Of a DNA stretch of 64,000 bases, positions 24,886 to 34,276 are shown one piece after another; position 1 is the stretch's first letter; every line of letters begins with the position of its first letter. The position numbers and the translations under genes were made by a program. The stretch covers positions 7,316,001 through 7,380,000 of the forward strand of contig NZ_CP150302.1 of assembly GCF_038051945.1 (NCBI RefSeq). The letters are read 5' to 3'. The notes below the pieces were generated by a model. That model was not told the origin of the DNA and did no database searches. It saw only the letters and a list, made by a program, of their open reading frames with translations. This DNA is from Paenibacillus sp. FSL H3-0469 (GTDB taxonomy: Bacteria > Bacillota > Bacilli > Paenibacillales > Paenibacillaceae).

Positions 24886-26022
24886 ATGAACTTGCTGCAA
24901 GCGCTATTCTTCCCGCCGGAGCAGCCCGGTGGTGTATCTTCTATGATCCCTTATCTGCAGGAACGCTTCCGCTCGAGCCGCTGGGAGATGGATTTGTTCT
25001 GGCTGCCCAAGCGCATCCGGGGCAAGGGACGCGAAGACATCGTCTTCGAGACCTTTGATTGGACCGTGTACGGCGAAAGTCCGGTTGTACAAAAATACAT
25101 TCAGACCTACCGGGATTACATCTGGTGGACCAAGCTGCGCATGAGCAAAAATTATGATCTGATCCATGCCCATCATCCGATTGCAGGGCTGGCGATGAAG
25201 AGAATTTATCCTGATGTGCCCTTGATTCAGACGCTGCACTCCAGCTATGAGCGTGAATTGATTCTGAACGGGTTGATCCGCGAGGGGGGGATTGAGCATC
25301 AGTTCCTGGTCGCCATTTACCGGGAGCTGGAGCATGTGAGTGACCGGCTGATGACGGTTTCGCGTGCTTTTGCCGATTATATGACTCCTTATATTGAGCG
25401 GCCGGACAGCATCGGAGTGATCCCGAACGGGTTCGACGAGAAGCGGTTCAAGCCTGTCCCGCATGAGAATGACATCCCGCAGTTGGTCACGGTTACCCGC
25501 CTGGTGCCGGCCAAAGGCATCGATATTCTGTTCAAGGCCTGTGCCGAGCTGAAGAAGCGGGGGCATGAATATGTGCTGCATATTATCGGGGACGGACCGA
25601 GCCGGGCGGAGCTGGAGAAGCTTGCGCAGGAGCTGGGTATATATAATGAGACTATTTTTTACGGCTATACGCTGCATCCTGAGGAATTCATGCCGTTCTT
25701 CGATATCTTCGTATTGCCATCGCGGGCGGAGGCGTTCGGTTCGGTATTTGCCGAGGCTGCGCTGAGCTGTCTGGCGCTGGTCGGGACCAATGTGGGCGGC
25801 ATTCCCGAGCAAATTGAGGACGGGGTGAACGGGCTGCTGGTGAATCCGGATGATGAGCTGGGACTGGCAGATGCTCTGGAAAAAGTAATCACGGACCCCG
25901 GTTACCGCTATGAGCTGTCGCGCTCGGCTTGGGATAAAGCAAAGAGCCTCTATTCCCTGACCCGTGTAGCCAATGAACTGAAGAAAACCTATCTGCAGTT
26001 CCAGCCGGGAATGAAGGGGTGA
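24886..26022 (+). CDS. Family 4 glycosyltransferase
   Basis: Retaining GT-B glycosyltransferase. 378 residues; the N-terminal domain begins NLLQALFFPPEQPGGVSSM with the acceptor-side Gly-rich loop. The C-terminal nucleotide-sugar domain has VIPNGFDEKRFKP, LVTVTRLVPAKGIDILF, and the EX7E-type motif around PSRAEAFGSVFAEAALSC. Cytoplasmic, probably acting on a surface glycan or glycolipid; donor and acceptor unknown. Only 4 bp separate it from yhaO, though that proximity does not suggest a shared function. Confidence 0.9.
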   Translation: MNLLQALFFPPEQPGGVSSMIPYLQERFRSSRWEMDLFWLPKRIRGKGREDIVFETFDWTVYGESPVVQKYIQTYRDYIWWTKLRMSKNYDLIHAHHPIAGLAMKRIYPDVPLIQTLHSSYERELILNGLIREGGIEHQFLVAIYRELEHVSDRLMTVSRAFADYMTPYIERPDSIGVIPNGFDEKRFKPVPHENDIPQLVTVTRLVPAKGIDILFKACAELKKRGHEYVLHIIGDGPSRAELEKLAQELGIYNETIFYGYTLHPEEFMPFFDIFVLPSRAEAFGSVFAEAALSCLALVGTNVGGIPEQIEDGVNGLLVNPDDELGLADALEKVITDPGYRYELSRSAWDKAKSLYSLTRVANELKKTYLQFQPGMKG

Positions 26023-26026
26023 GGCT

Positions 26027-27511
26027 ATGATTCCTTTTCGTTTCCTGCATGCTGCGGATCTGCATCTGGACAGCCGGTTCGCCGGTCTGTCTCATCTCCC
26101 GCCGGATATCCGCTCCTATCTCCGGGAGTCCACCTTCGCCGCCCTCGGGCGGCTTGTTGGCGTAGCCACCCTGCAAAAGGTAGATTTCGTGGTCATTAGC
26201 GGCGATGTCTACGATGTCTCGGATGCATCGCTTCAAGGGCAGCTCCGGTTCCGGGAGGCTCTGGAGGAACTCGGACACCACGGAATTCAGGTATTCCTGA
26301 TCCACGGTAACCATGATCCGCTGGACGGCCCGCGCCTTAGCTCAGCACCGCCTGCCCATGTTACGGTATTCGGCGGCAGTGAGCCGGAACGCGTTACCGC
26401 CCGCCGCCGGGTGGACGGGAAGGAGGTAGCTGTGATCAGCGGCATCTCCTACCCGACCTCCAAAGTGACAGAGAATACAGCTCTGCGCTTCAGCCGCCAG
26501 CCGGGCAGCAGCCTGTTCCACATCGCCCTGCTGCACGGCAATGTGGACGGGGATCTCCAGCATGAGACTTACTCCCCATGCACCCGGAAAGATCTGATCG
26601 GCAGGGGCTATGACTATTGGGCGCTGGGGCATATTCATAAGCGGAGTATTCTGCATGAGCATCCGCCTATCGTCTATCCGGGCAACATTCAAGGAAGAAG
26701 CATTAAGGAGACCGGGCCAAAGGGCTGCTATACGGTTGATGTCAGTGCAGAGGGTGCAGTCCGGCTGGATTTCCATGAACTGGACAGTGTACGCTGGCAG
26801 GTCCGCGAGCTCTCGATTGAAGGACTCACTGACGAGGCAGAGTGGACCCTGGCTGTAGAGAATGCAGTGGAGGATATCCGCAGAGAGACTCCGCAGATGA
26901 TGTCTGTGGTCAGATTCCGCCTGACCGGGCGGGGGGATATACATAAGGTGCTGGCTGAAAAGGGGGCGGCAGATGATCTGCTCACCGAGCTCCAGCGGCG
27001 GGAAACTGTGCGCGCGGTGCGCAAAGAATACGCGGGCTTGGTCTGGACGGAAGGCTTCTCCATTGAAACGGGACTTGCGGTTGACCGGGAGCACTTGCTT
27101 CTGGAGGACAGCTTCCTGGGTGAAATGCTACGGCTTGCCGGGCACAGTAGCGGGAATGCCGCAGAGCTGGACGAGCTGGTCGCTACTGCGCTGAGACCGC
27201 TGATGGAGAACCAGGAGCTGCGCAGGCTGCTATTATCCGTAGGAGCCGAAGAGAAGCAGGAATGGCTGAGAGGTGCAACAGAGCTGGGAATCACTCTGCT
27301 GAGCGGACTGGAAGAGTCCGGAGGGACGCCGCTGAATACTGCGGAAGAAGGCAAGGTGTATTCTGTTGAGGGCAATGGAGCAGGGCTGGAAGGGACTGGA
27401 CGGGCGTGGGAAAATGCGCCGGCGGATGCTGACGGATGGGTGATGAGTAAGAACACTGCCGGGGATACCGGAGATAGTGATGGACAGCAAGACCGGGAGG
27501 TAGAGGGATGA
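26027..27511 (+). CDS. yhaO: SbcD-like metallophosphoesterase YhaO
   Basis: DNA-repair exonuclease subunit. 494 residues with calcineurin-type metal motifs: RFLHAADLHLDSRF (DxH), VVISGDVYDVSD (GDxxD), LIHGNHDPLDG (GNHD) and LGHIHKRSI (GHxH). The C-terminal ~90 residues are acidic, Gly-rich and look disordered. Overlaps yhaN by 4 bp (ATGA), the SbcCD-like nuclease/ATPase pairing known from B. subtilis yhaO-yhaN. Expected to act on DNA ends or hairpins. Confidence 0.92.
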   Translation: MIPFRFLHAADLHLDSRFAGLSHLPPDIRSYLRESTFAALGRLVGVATLQKVDFVVISGDVYDVSDASLQGQLRFREALEELGHHGIQVFLIHGNHDPLDGPRLSSAPPAHVTVFGGSEPERVTARRRVDGKEVAVISGISYPTSKVTENTALRFSRQPGSSLFHIALLHGNVDGDLQHETYSPCTRKDLIGRGYDYWALGHIHKRSILHEHPPIVYPGNIQGRSIKETGPKGCYTVDVSAEGAVRLDFHELDSVRWQVRELSIEGLTDEAEWTLAVENAVEDIRRETPQMMSVVRFRLTGRGDIHKVLAEKGAADDLLTELQRRETVRAVRKEYAGLVWTEGFSIETGLAVDREHLLLEDSFLGEMLRLAGHSSGNAAELDELVATALRPLMENQELRRLLLSVGAEEKQEWLRGATELGITLLSGLEESGGTPLNTAEEGKVYSVEGNGAGLEGTGRAWENAPADADGWVMSKNTAGDTGDSDGQQDREVEG

Positions 27512-30500
27512 AGATCGATTCATTGCGGATCGGCGGCTACGGAAGGCTGGCTCAGCGGGAGATTGGACTGAATGAAGGGGTCACGGTTCTGTTCGGACGC
27601 AACGAGGCTGGTAAAAGCACGACCCTGCAGTTCATCCGTGCCATGCTGTACGGCATCCCCGGCCGGGGGAATCCGGCTGAACGGTACGAGCCGCTGCAAG
27701 GAGGGACGCACGGCGGAGTTCTGGAAGCAAGGGATGAGTCCGGCGCATTATGGACCATCCGCCGGTATGCTTCCGGCGGCGCGGGGCCGGGCAGAGCGGA
27801 GAAGCTGCATATTGCACTCCTCCATCCGGATGGCCGCACGGAGGAGCTGAATCAGGCGGAGCTGGAGCGGCGTCTGCTTGGCGGCATCTCCCGGAGCATG
27901 TTCCGCCAGCTGTTCGCTGTCTCGCTTGACGAGCTGCAGGAGCTGGGTGCCTTGCAGTCCGGGGAAATGAGCAGCTACCTGTTCCATGCCGGGATGGGCG
28001 GCGGCGGGGAGATTATGCGGGCCGAGAAGCGTCTGGTCCAGGAGGCCGAGAAGCTCTACAAGCCGCGAGGCAAGGTCCAGGAGGCGGCCAGGATTCTACA
28101 GTCTATCGGGAAGCTGGAGCAGGAGGTAGCGGAGAGCCGCTCTTATCTGCCGAGATATAACGGGAATACCCTGGCTCTGGAAGCAGCGGAGCAGAAGCTG
28201 GAGCAGATGAAGCTGGACCGCGGGCTCGCCGGTGCAAGGCTGATGAAGCTGCGCAAGGCGCAGGACATCCGGGAGCTGTGGCTGAAATGGAGCGAAGGCC
28301 GGCTGGAGCTGGAGGAGCTGCCTGTGATTGCATCGTTCCCGGATAACGGGGCGGAACGCTGGAGGTCGCTTACAGCCGATCTGCGCAGCTTGCAGGGTGC
28401 AGCGTTCCGGCTGGAACGGCTTACGGCAGAGCTTACCGCAGAGCTTGCGGCGAAGCCGCCTGATCCTCTGCTTGCAGAGCAGGGGCCTGCGCTCGAAGCG
28501 CTGGACCGCAGCCGCAGCAGCTATGAGGACAAGCGGGCGGAGCAGCAGCGGATTCAGGCGGAGCTTGCGGCTCTGCGGGAGCAGCTGCAACGCCTGCTGC
28601 GCAGCATTGGCGCAGGCTGGGATACCGCAGAGCTTGCGGGCTTCACCCCGGCCGCCGCGGACCGGGAGGCCGCGCGGCGTTACGCCGCCTCCTTTGCCGG
28701 ATATGACCGGCAAATGGAGACCCGGGGCGCGGAGCTGCTGAGCCTCCGCGCCCGCAAGGCCGCCGCCGCTGCTGCGCTGCAGGCGGCCGAGCGCCTGCTG
28801 GCGCAGGAGCACGCCAGCGGCGCAGCGGACTTCGCGGGCCTGGCACCGCGCAGCCCGCGTGAACTGGTGCAGCTCTGGGACGAGCTGCAGCAGGCCGCCG
28901 AGCGCTGGCGCGAAGCGCAGCTCGGCCCGGAAGGCGGCGCGTCAGCTCCGCGCCGCAGGGATACCGCCGGGGGCAGCCGCCCCGGCGACAACGGGCGCCG
29001 GGCGGTACGCTACCGGCGATTCCTGCAGGCGGGCGCAGCGCTTACGCTGCTGCTGCCGCCTGCGCTGTGGCTGACCGGCGCACCGCCGGTCAGCGTATGG
29101 TCCGCGCTCGGCCTGCTGGCCGCAGCGGACCTGTGGCTATGGGCCGCCCTGCGCGCAGCGGGGGCGGCGGGGTCCCCGCCGGAGCCCGGCGGCGGGGAAG
29201 CGGGCAAGGCCGCAGCGGAGATGCTGCGGCTGCGCGGGCTGTTGCTCTCCGGCGCGGAGCGGGAGAGCGGCCCTAAGGCCGCCAGCCCTGACGCAGGCGG
29301 GCTGGAGGCCGGGATGCGCGAGCTGCGCCGGCTGATGGAGGCCTGGGGCACCTGGCGCCAGCGCGTTGACCGGCAGGCGGCTGAGGCCGAGGCCTGCCGG
29401 ACGGAGCTTGCGCAGCTGAGCGGACAGGAGCAGGTGCTGACCGGCGAGCTGGAGGAAGCGGAGGCCCGCTTCACGGAGCTGGCGGCACGCTACGAAGCAT
29501 GGCTGCGTCAGCGGAGACTCCCCGAAGGGCTGTCGCCGGACGGCCTGCCGGATATCTTCGCCCTGGCAGAGCAGGGCCATGAGCTGCTGTGCCAGGAGGC
29601 CAAATGGTCTGCGCGGCTTAGCGGACTGGCTGAGGAATGTGCGCTCTATGAGCAGGAAGGGCTGAAGCTGTTTACGGCTGCGGAGACCGGACGGCCAGCT
29701 CCAATTCCTTTTGTAGCTGATCAGCAATCGGTACCGGCTGCTCCGTTTGCTGCACAGCACCGCCTACCCGCCACCGATCCTACTGCCCAATACGCACCCG
29801 CAACTCCAGCTGCTCCTGGTCACCCTACCCCAGCCGCCCTCTTAACCTGGCTGGAGCTGCGGAAGCGGGAGTGGGATCAGCTGAGGGCTGAGCTGCTACG
29901 CAGAGAGAGTGTGGAGGTGCGGCTGGCTGAAGTCCGGGAGGAGCTGGCAGCGAATCACAGGGAGCAGGCGGAATTGAACCTGCGGTGCTCGAAGCTGCTG
30001 GAGGAAGGCAGTGCTGAGAACGGAGAGGAGTTCCTGCGCCGTTCCTCTGCGTGGCTGAGACGGATAGAGGTTACGCGGTTCGTGCGTCAAGCGGAGCTGG
30101 CGATGTTCAGCGGATGGGATGATGAAGGCCGGGCGGAGCTGCTGAGTCTGCTGGAGCATCTGGATGCCGGGCGGCTTGAGCAGGAGCATCAGGCTGCGGA
30201 AGAAGCGGCGGCCGAGCTTGAAGAGGAGCGGAGCATGCTGCTTGAGCAGCGCGGCAAGCTGCTGCAGGAACGGGAAGCGTTGACAGAGCGAGGCAAGGAA
30301 GATACTGCCCTCCAGCAGCTGGAGGAGCAGCGGGCGTCACTGCGTAATCTGGCCGGGCAATATGCGGTAACGGCGCTGGCGGCCGAGCTGATGGGGCGGA
30401 CGCGCAGAATCTATGAACAGGAGAAGCAGCCTCAGGTGCTGCAGCTCGCCTCCTTGTACTTCTCGAAGCTCACGTACGGGGAATACCGCCGGATCGTGAT

Positions 30501-30819
30501 GACACTGGGGCACAAAGAGCTGAAGGCTGAACACAAGGATGCCGGACTGCTGGACAGCGGACTGCTCAGCCGGGGAACCGCAGAGCAGCTGTATCTGGCG
30601 ATCCGGCTGGCACTGGCAGAAACGATGAGCAGCAAGGTCAATTTGCCGATGTTCTTCGATGATCTCTTCGTTAATTTCGATGAACACCGGCTTCAAGCGG
30701 CCCTGGCTCTGCTTGGCGAGCTGTCGGCTTCCCGGCAGATCGTCATGATGACCTGCCACCGTCATGTCGCCGAAGCAGTGGCGGGCATCATTCCTGCAGC
30801 AGCAGTTATTTCCGTGTAG
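27508..30819 (+). CDS. yhaN: SbcC/RecN-like AAA ATPase YhaN
   Basis: Large SMC-like ATPase, 1103 residues. Walker A FGRNEAGKSTTLQFIRAM (residues ~30-47); long coiled coils; ABC-type signature LLSRGTAEQLYLAIRLALAE; Walker B NLPMFFDDLFVNFDE; and a terminal His switch (MMTCHRH). Two hydrophobic stretches (~503-550) interrupt the coiled coil, as in other YhaN proteins, suggesting membrane contact. Longer than B. subtilis YhaN because of Ala/Pro-rich low-complexity segments (for example ~740-780). The central part (28.6-29.5 kb) is strikingly GC-rich. The end overlaps the convergent ykvI-like gene by 14 bp. Confidence 0.92.
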   Translation: MKIDSLRIGGYGRLAQREIGLNEGVTVLFGRNEAGKSTTLQFIRAMLYGIPGRGNPAERYEPLQGGTHGGVLEARDESGALWTIRRYASGGAGPGRAEKLHIALLHPDGRTEELNQAELERRLLGGISRSMFRQLFAVSLDELQELGALQSGEMSSYLFHAGMGGGGEIMRAEKRLVQEAEKLYKPRGKVQEAARILQSIGKLEQEVAESRSYLPRYNGNTLALEAAEQKLEQMKLDRGLAGARLMKLRKAQDIRELWLKWSEGRLELEELPVIASFPDNGAERWRSLTADLRSLQGAAFRLERLTAELTAELAAKPPDPLLAEQGPALEALDRSRSSYEDKRAEQQRIQAELAALREQLQRLLRSIGAGWDTAELAGFTPAAADREAARRYAASFAGYDRQMETRGAELLSLRARKAAAAAALQAAERLLAQEHASGAADFAGLAPRSPRELVQLWDELQQAAERWREAQLGPEGGASAPRRRDTAGGSRPGDNGRRAVRYRRFLQAGAALTLLLPPALWLTGAPPVSVWSALGLLAAADLWLWAALRAAGAAGSPPEPGGGEAGKAAAEMLRLRGLLLSGAERESGPKAASPDAGGLEAGMRELRRLMEAWGTWRQRVDRQAAEAEACRTELAQLSGQEQVLTGELEEAEARFTELAARYEAWLRQRRLPEGLSPDGLPDIFALAEQGHELLCQEAKWSARLSGLAEECALYEQEGLKLFTAAETGRPAPIPFVADQQSVPAAPFAAQHRLPATDPTAQYAPATPAAPGHPTPAALLTWLELRKREWDQLRAELLRRESVEVRLAEVREELAANHREQAELNLRCSKLLEEGSAENGEEFLRRSSAWLRRIEVTRFVRQAELAMFSGWDDEGRAELLSLLEHLDAGRLEQEHQAAEEAAAELEEERSMLLEQRGKLLQEREALTERGKEDTALQQLEEQRASLRNLAGQYAVTALAAELMGRTRRIYEQEKQPQVLQLASLYFSKLTYGEYRRIVMTLGHKELKAEHKDAGLLDSGLLSRGTAEQLYLAIRLALAETMSSKVNLPMFFDDLFVNFDEHRLQAALALLGELSASRQIVMMTCHRHVAEAVAGIIPAAAVISV

Positions 30820-31939
30820 TCCGGATGGCAGGCTTGATGCTGACAATCGTGATTCCCTGCTTTTTGCCGCCCGCCCCTCCTGCCGGTGGCTTCCCCTGTC
30901 CTGGCGGCGGAGACATGGGGGAGCGCACCAGCATGATCACCCATATCAGACACAGCGCGCCGAAAATCGGGTAGAAGATGCCCAGCAGTGAGCTGAAGCC
31001 GAATTGGCTGAACACATAGCAGATCAGCATCAGCAGCGGGGCGACAAGCGCAGGGGCAACCGGGAGCCGCTGCTGGAGCTGTACGCTTACCCCGTAGATT
31101 CCCGCAACAAAGGTGCTGAAGATTTCCATGAAGATCAGCAGCAGAAAAATCATCTGCACCACCGGACCCAGCCGGACGGCGATGCTTCCCATCGGAATCT
31201 CGAACTGCAGGATGCCCGGCATCTGCGAGCTCATGGCAAAATGAGCCGCCAGCAGCATGAACCCGATACCCGCTCCGCCCAGAATACCGCCGCGCACCAG
31301 CGCACGTTCGTCATCCGTATGGCGGGCCAGCGGAACGAGTACAGCCTGAGCCATGCCAAGGTTGAACGAGGTATAGAGCAGCGGAGAGATCCAGGCGTTG
31401 ATGCTGCTGTAATCGGTGGGCAGGAAGAGGAAGCGTTCGGCTCCCGCAACGCCCAGCGTATTACAGACAAGGATTAGCGACAAAGTAAGCATCAGGGGCA
31501 CCACCAGGCTGTTGATCTGCAGAATGCCGGAAATACCGCGCTTCAGGAGCAAGTATGATCCAAGGATCGTCAGAAGCAGCCCCGCCTGATAGGGAAGGCC
31601 GAGATGCTCCTTGAAGATCGCCCCGGCGCCTGCGAGCATGATGCTGTTCACCCCGATCAGAATAATCATGGTGAACAGGCTGATGATGGTCCCGGCCTTG
31701 GCTCCGAACAGGTGGCGGTTGAAATCCTCATACGAGTCCGCAGAGATTTTCCGGGCGATGATCATCATTTTGGTGCCCAGCCAGATAAAGAGAGCGGCAG
31801 AGAATAGAATCGTCAGCAGCGCCCAGTGTCCGTACCTGGTGAAAAAACGGAGGATTTCCTGGCCGGTAGCGAATCCGGCGCCTACAATGGTGCCAATATA
31901 AGTGAACGCGATCTGTAATGTGCGGACATGTGACTTCAT
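30806..31939 (-). CDS. YkvI-family membrane protein (putative transporter)
   Basis: 377-residue integral membrane protein with ten or so hydrophobic segments. The opening IAFTYIGTIVGAGFATGQEI is the unwound-helix signature of APC-superfamily carriers and matches YkvI-like proteins of Bacillus, whose substrate is unknown. I set the start at ATG 31939 because AAGGAGG lies six bases upstream; the frame extends 25 codons further without support. Ends in a basic Pro/Gly-rich tail that overlaps the yhaN stop on the opposite strand. Confidence 0.8.
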   Translation of the reverse strand: MKSHVRTLQIAFTYIGTIVGAGFATGQEILRFFTRYGHWALLTILFSAALFIWLGTKMMIIARKISADSYEDFNRHLFGAKAGTIISLFTMIILIGVNSIMLAGAGAIFKEHLGLPYQAGLLLTILGSYLLLKRGISGILQINSLVVPLMLTLSLILVCNTLGVAGAERFLFLPTDYSSINAWISPLLYTSFNLGMAQAVLVPLARHTDDERALVRGGILGGAGIGFMLLAAHFAMSSQMPGILQFEIPMGSIAVRLGPVVQMIFLLLIFMEIFSTFVAGIYGVSVQLQQRLPVAPALVAPLLMLICYVFSQFGFSSLLGIFYPIFGALCLIWVIMLVRSPMSPPPGQGKPPAGGAGGKKQGITIVSIKPAIRTTRK

Positions 31940-32115
31940 GCTTAGCCTCCTTATGAATGCTGCGAAGTTTATAATCGCGGGGCCTGCAAGGATATAGCCT
32001 TGTGTAGTCCGCATAGTACAGGTTATGATGAGGAACAGAGGGACATGACTTCCGCCTGGACGAACAGGTGCGATTTCGGTGAAACGTCTATAAAGGGTAA
32101 TGGAGGCTTACAATT

Positions 32116-32685
32116 ATGGAATTATTGAAACAGCGGATATTGGAGGAAGGCGTAGTCGTCTCGGATCAGGTGCTGAAGCTGGACGGACTGCTTAACCACC
32201 AGGTCGATCCGATGCTTACGATGGAAATGGGACGGGAATTTGCCCGCAGATTTGCTGAGGCTGGAGTGACTCGCGTAGTGACTGTGGAATCCTCGGGGAT
32301 TGCCGTGGCATTTGCCACCGCTTATGAGATGAAGGTGCCGCTGGTGTTTGCCCGCCGCAAAAAAACGCTGCTGGCTGATCCCGACGCTCTGTGTGAACGG
32401 GTTCCATCTTTTACCAAAGGAATTGTTACAGACATCATGCTGTCCCGCCAGTTCATCTCGGAGGATGACAAAATCCTCTTCATCGATGACATTATCGCCA
32501 ACGGCGACGCGGCCCGCGGCCTGATTAAGATTATCCAGCGTTCAGGAGCCGAGCTGGTGGGCCTTGGCGTAGTGGTCGAAAAAAGCTTCCAGGCCGGTGC
32601 ACGCACGATCCGCGAACAGGGAATCCGTCTGGAATCCCTTGTTGATATTACCTCTCTTAATGACGGGACGATTGTTTTTGGATAA
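32116..32685 (+). CDS. xpt: Xanthine phosphoribosyltransferase
   Basis: Converts xanthine and PRPP to XMP (purine salvage). 189 residues, the usual Xpt length, with KLDGLLNHQVDPMLTMEMG at the N-terminus and the PRPP-binding motif ILFIDDIIANGDAARG. Start ATG 32116 after GGAGG. No complete purine riboswitch is visible upstream and no pbuX-type permease follows, unlike B. subtilis xpt-pbuX. Confidence 0.95.
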   Translation: MELLKQRILEEGVVVSDQVLKLDGLLNHQVDPMLTMEMGREFARRFAEAGVTRVVTVESSGIAVAFATAYEMKVPLVFARRKKTLLADPDALCERVPSFTKGIVTDIMLSRQFISEDDKILFIDDIIANGDAARGLIKIIQRSGAELVGLGVVVEKSFQAGARTIREQGIRLESLVDITSLNDGTIVFG

Positions 32686-32793
32686 GGTGGAAGTGACAAT
32701 AACAGGAACACAGCCTATTTTTTAAACATCTGCTTTTCACCCTATAAGTTTTCCTTTATAATAAAAATTAGACATGAGAGAGGAGGCGTCACA

Positions 32794-33111
32794 ATGGGGA
32801 ATGAACCGGTGACAGAGCAATTTTTTATTGATAAACTAACCGAGGCTAAGGATCACTTCGAACGTGCGCTGGATTGCAAACACACGGAGTTCGACGATTT
32901 GTATCCCTATATGATCGAACATCCTCAGTTTTTCTGGTACAAACGTTATGTTGCTTGGTCAGAGCTTTTGACAATCACAAGTTTGTGTGAAGAGCTGTCG
33001 TTCAGCTGGAGACAGACATTCACAGAGCATCAGGTCGAATATCTGGAACAACGTGTGATGTCCGCTAAAGTTCTTGACTTCTGGTTTGAGAAGAATGAAG
33101 CGCTGATATAG
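32794..33111 (+). CDS. Conserved hypothetical protein, 105 aa
   Basis: Not assigned to a named family. Small acidic helical protein, rich in aromatic residues (FDDLYPYMIEHPQFFWYKRY), without signal or membrane helix. Strong ribosome binding site GAGGAGG before ATG 32794; TATAAT at 32756-32761 provides a likely -10. Own terminator downstream, so monocistronic. Function unknown. Confidence 0.7.
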   Translation: MGNEPVTEQFFIDKLTEAKDHFERALDCKHTEFDDLYPYMIEHPQFFWYKRYVAWSELLTITSLCEELSFSWRQTFTEHQVEYLEQRVMSAKVLDFWFEKNEALI

Positions 33112-33151
33112 GAACTTCATAAGACATACAGATTGCTTTTGAAAGATAACT

Positions 33152-33184
33152 AGACCCGGATGATTCTCATTTGGGTCTTTTTCA
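33152..33184 (+). terminator. Rho-independent terminator
   Basis: AGACCCGGATGA (33152-33163) pairs with TCATTTGGGTCT (33167-33178), including two G-T wobbles, loop TTC, followed by T5. Confidence 0.85.
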
Positions 33185-33243
33185 TGACCGGATTCAGAGT
33201 TGAATTTGGACAAGCTAAGCACAGAGAGGGGAGCAAAAATACT

Positions 33244-33465
33244 ATGATCAGTGATGAACAACTGGATGCCTACCGGATTTCCGGTGAGCGGGTAAGAGTC
33301 GTGCGCGACGGACTGGCGAGCAATGATATCAGAGGGATCGTGCTGGCCTGGGACGAGACTCAGGTGATGATCCGGCGTCCGAACAAGCATGTGGTGAAGC
33401 TGGACCGGAGATACTTGTATCAGCCGGTGAGCGAGCCCAGACCGGAAGCCTATACCTCAGAATAA
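33244..33465 (+). CDS. Small conserved hypothetical protein, 73 aa
   Basis: 73 residues, basic, predicted mostly beta (ERVRVVRDG, IRGIVLAWDETQVMIRR, VVKLDRRYLY), which suggests a small KOW/SH3-like barrel that might bind nucleic acid; this is inference. The start is ATG 33244 with GAGGGGAGC upstream; the frame extends back through the previous gene's terminator, so the longer form is unlikely. 19 bp before the SDR gene, probably co-transcribed. Confidence 0.62.
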   Translation: MISDEQLDAYRISGERVRVVRDGLASNDIRGIVLAWDETQVMIRRPNKHVVKLDRRYLYQPVSEPRPEAYTSE

Positions 33466-33484
33466 GCGGAGAACGGAGGCCACG

Positions 33485-34276
33485 ATGAGTCATCATAATA
33501 AAATAGCGGTAGTCACCGGCGGCGCGGGCGGAATCGGACGCTGTCTCACCGAGAAATTCCTGAAGGCCGGAGCAATGGTTGCCTGTATCGATACGGATGC
33601 AGCAGCCGGACGCTGGCTGGAGGAACGGTATGGCACAGAGCGGCTGTTCTTCTATGCGGGCGATATTGCGCAGCAGACGGTGCTGGATGATTTCACCGCA
33701 CAGGTAATCAGCCGCTACGGACAGGTGGATTACCTGATTAACAATGCCTGTACCAGCAAAAAAGGCTTGTTGTCCGAGTGCAGCTATGAGGATTTCGAGT
33801 ACGTGCAGCGGATCGGAGTGACAGCGCCTTATTATCTGACGCTGCGGCTTAAGCCGTATTTTACCCAAGGAGCCTCTATTGTGAATATCTCCTCCAGCCG
33901 GGAGCGGATGTCGCAGCCGGATACCGAGAGCTATACTGCCGCCAAAGGCGGGATTGGTGCTTTGACCCACGCCCTTAGTGTAAGTCTGGCCGGTAAGGCT
34001 AGGGTGAATGCCATCAGCCCGGGCTGGATTGACACTACGGCTTATCACGGTACGGAGGAAACGCCGGAACCGGTTCATACAGAGCCGGACCGGCTGCAGC
34101 ATCCTGCGGGACGGGTCGGAACTCCGGCAGATATCGCGGCTATGGTGCTGTTCCTGTGCAGTGAGGCCGCGGGATTCATCACGGGCGAGAATATTACAAT
34201 CGATGGCGGGATGGGCAAGCAGATGATCTACCACGGAGACGGGGGCTGGACCTACCGCCCGGGAGGGCAATCATGA
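33485..34276 (+). CDS. SDR family oxidoreductase
   Basis: Classical short-chain dehydrogenase/reductase, 263 residues. NAD(P) motif VVTGGAGGIGRCL (TGxxxGIG), the D of CIDTDAAA suggesting NAD preference, the structural LINNACT, catalytic Ser in VNISSSRE, and Tyr/Lys in ESYTAAKGGIG. C-terminal GENITIDGGMGKQ is typical. Substrate unknown. Start codon 10 bp after GGAGG. It overlaps the next gene by 4 bp. Confidence 0.92.
   Translation: MSHHNKIAVVTGGAGGIGRCLTEKFLKAGAMVACIDTDAAAGRWLEERYGTERLFFYAGDIAQQTVLDDFTAQVISRYGQVDYLINNACTSKKGLLSECSYEDFEYVQRIGVTAPYYLTLRLKPYFTQGASIVNISSSRERMSQPDTESYTAAKGGIGALTHALSVSLAGKARVNAISPGWIDTTAYHGTEETPEPVHTEPDRLQHPAGRVGTPADIAAMVLFLCSEAAGFITGENITIDGGMGKQMIYHGDGGWTYRPGGQS

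Noticed and set aside
24718..24900. Tyr-rich minus-strand open frame before the glycosyltransferase gene
   Set aside because: No ribosome binding site at its ATGs; the Tyr/Arg pattern comes from an AT-rich TATACC-type simple repeat.
29067..29760. Several long antisense frames within yhaN
   Set aside because: They arise from high GC and scarcity of stop codons in the central yhaN region; none has a ribosome binding site or family motif.
31966..32030. TATAATCGCGGGG string upstream of xpt, resembling the start of a purine riboswitch
   Set aside because: Only about ten bases match. The TTTCTACC junction and the paired P2/P3 loops of the purine aptamer are missing.
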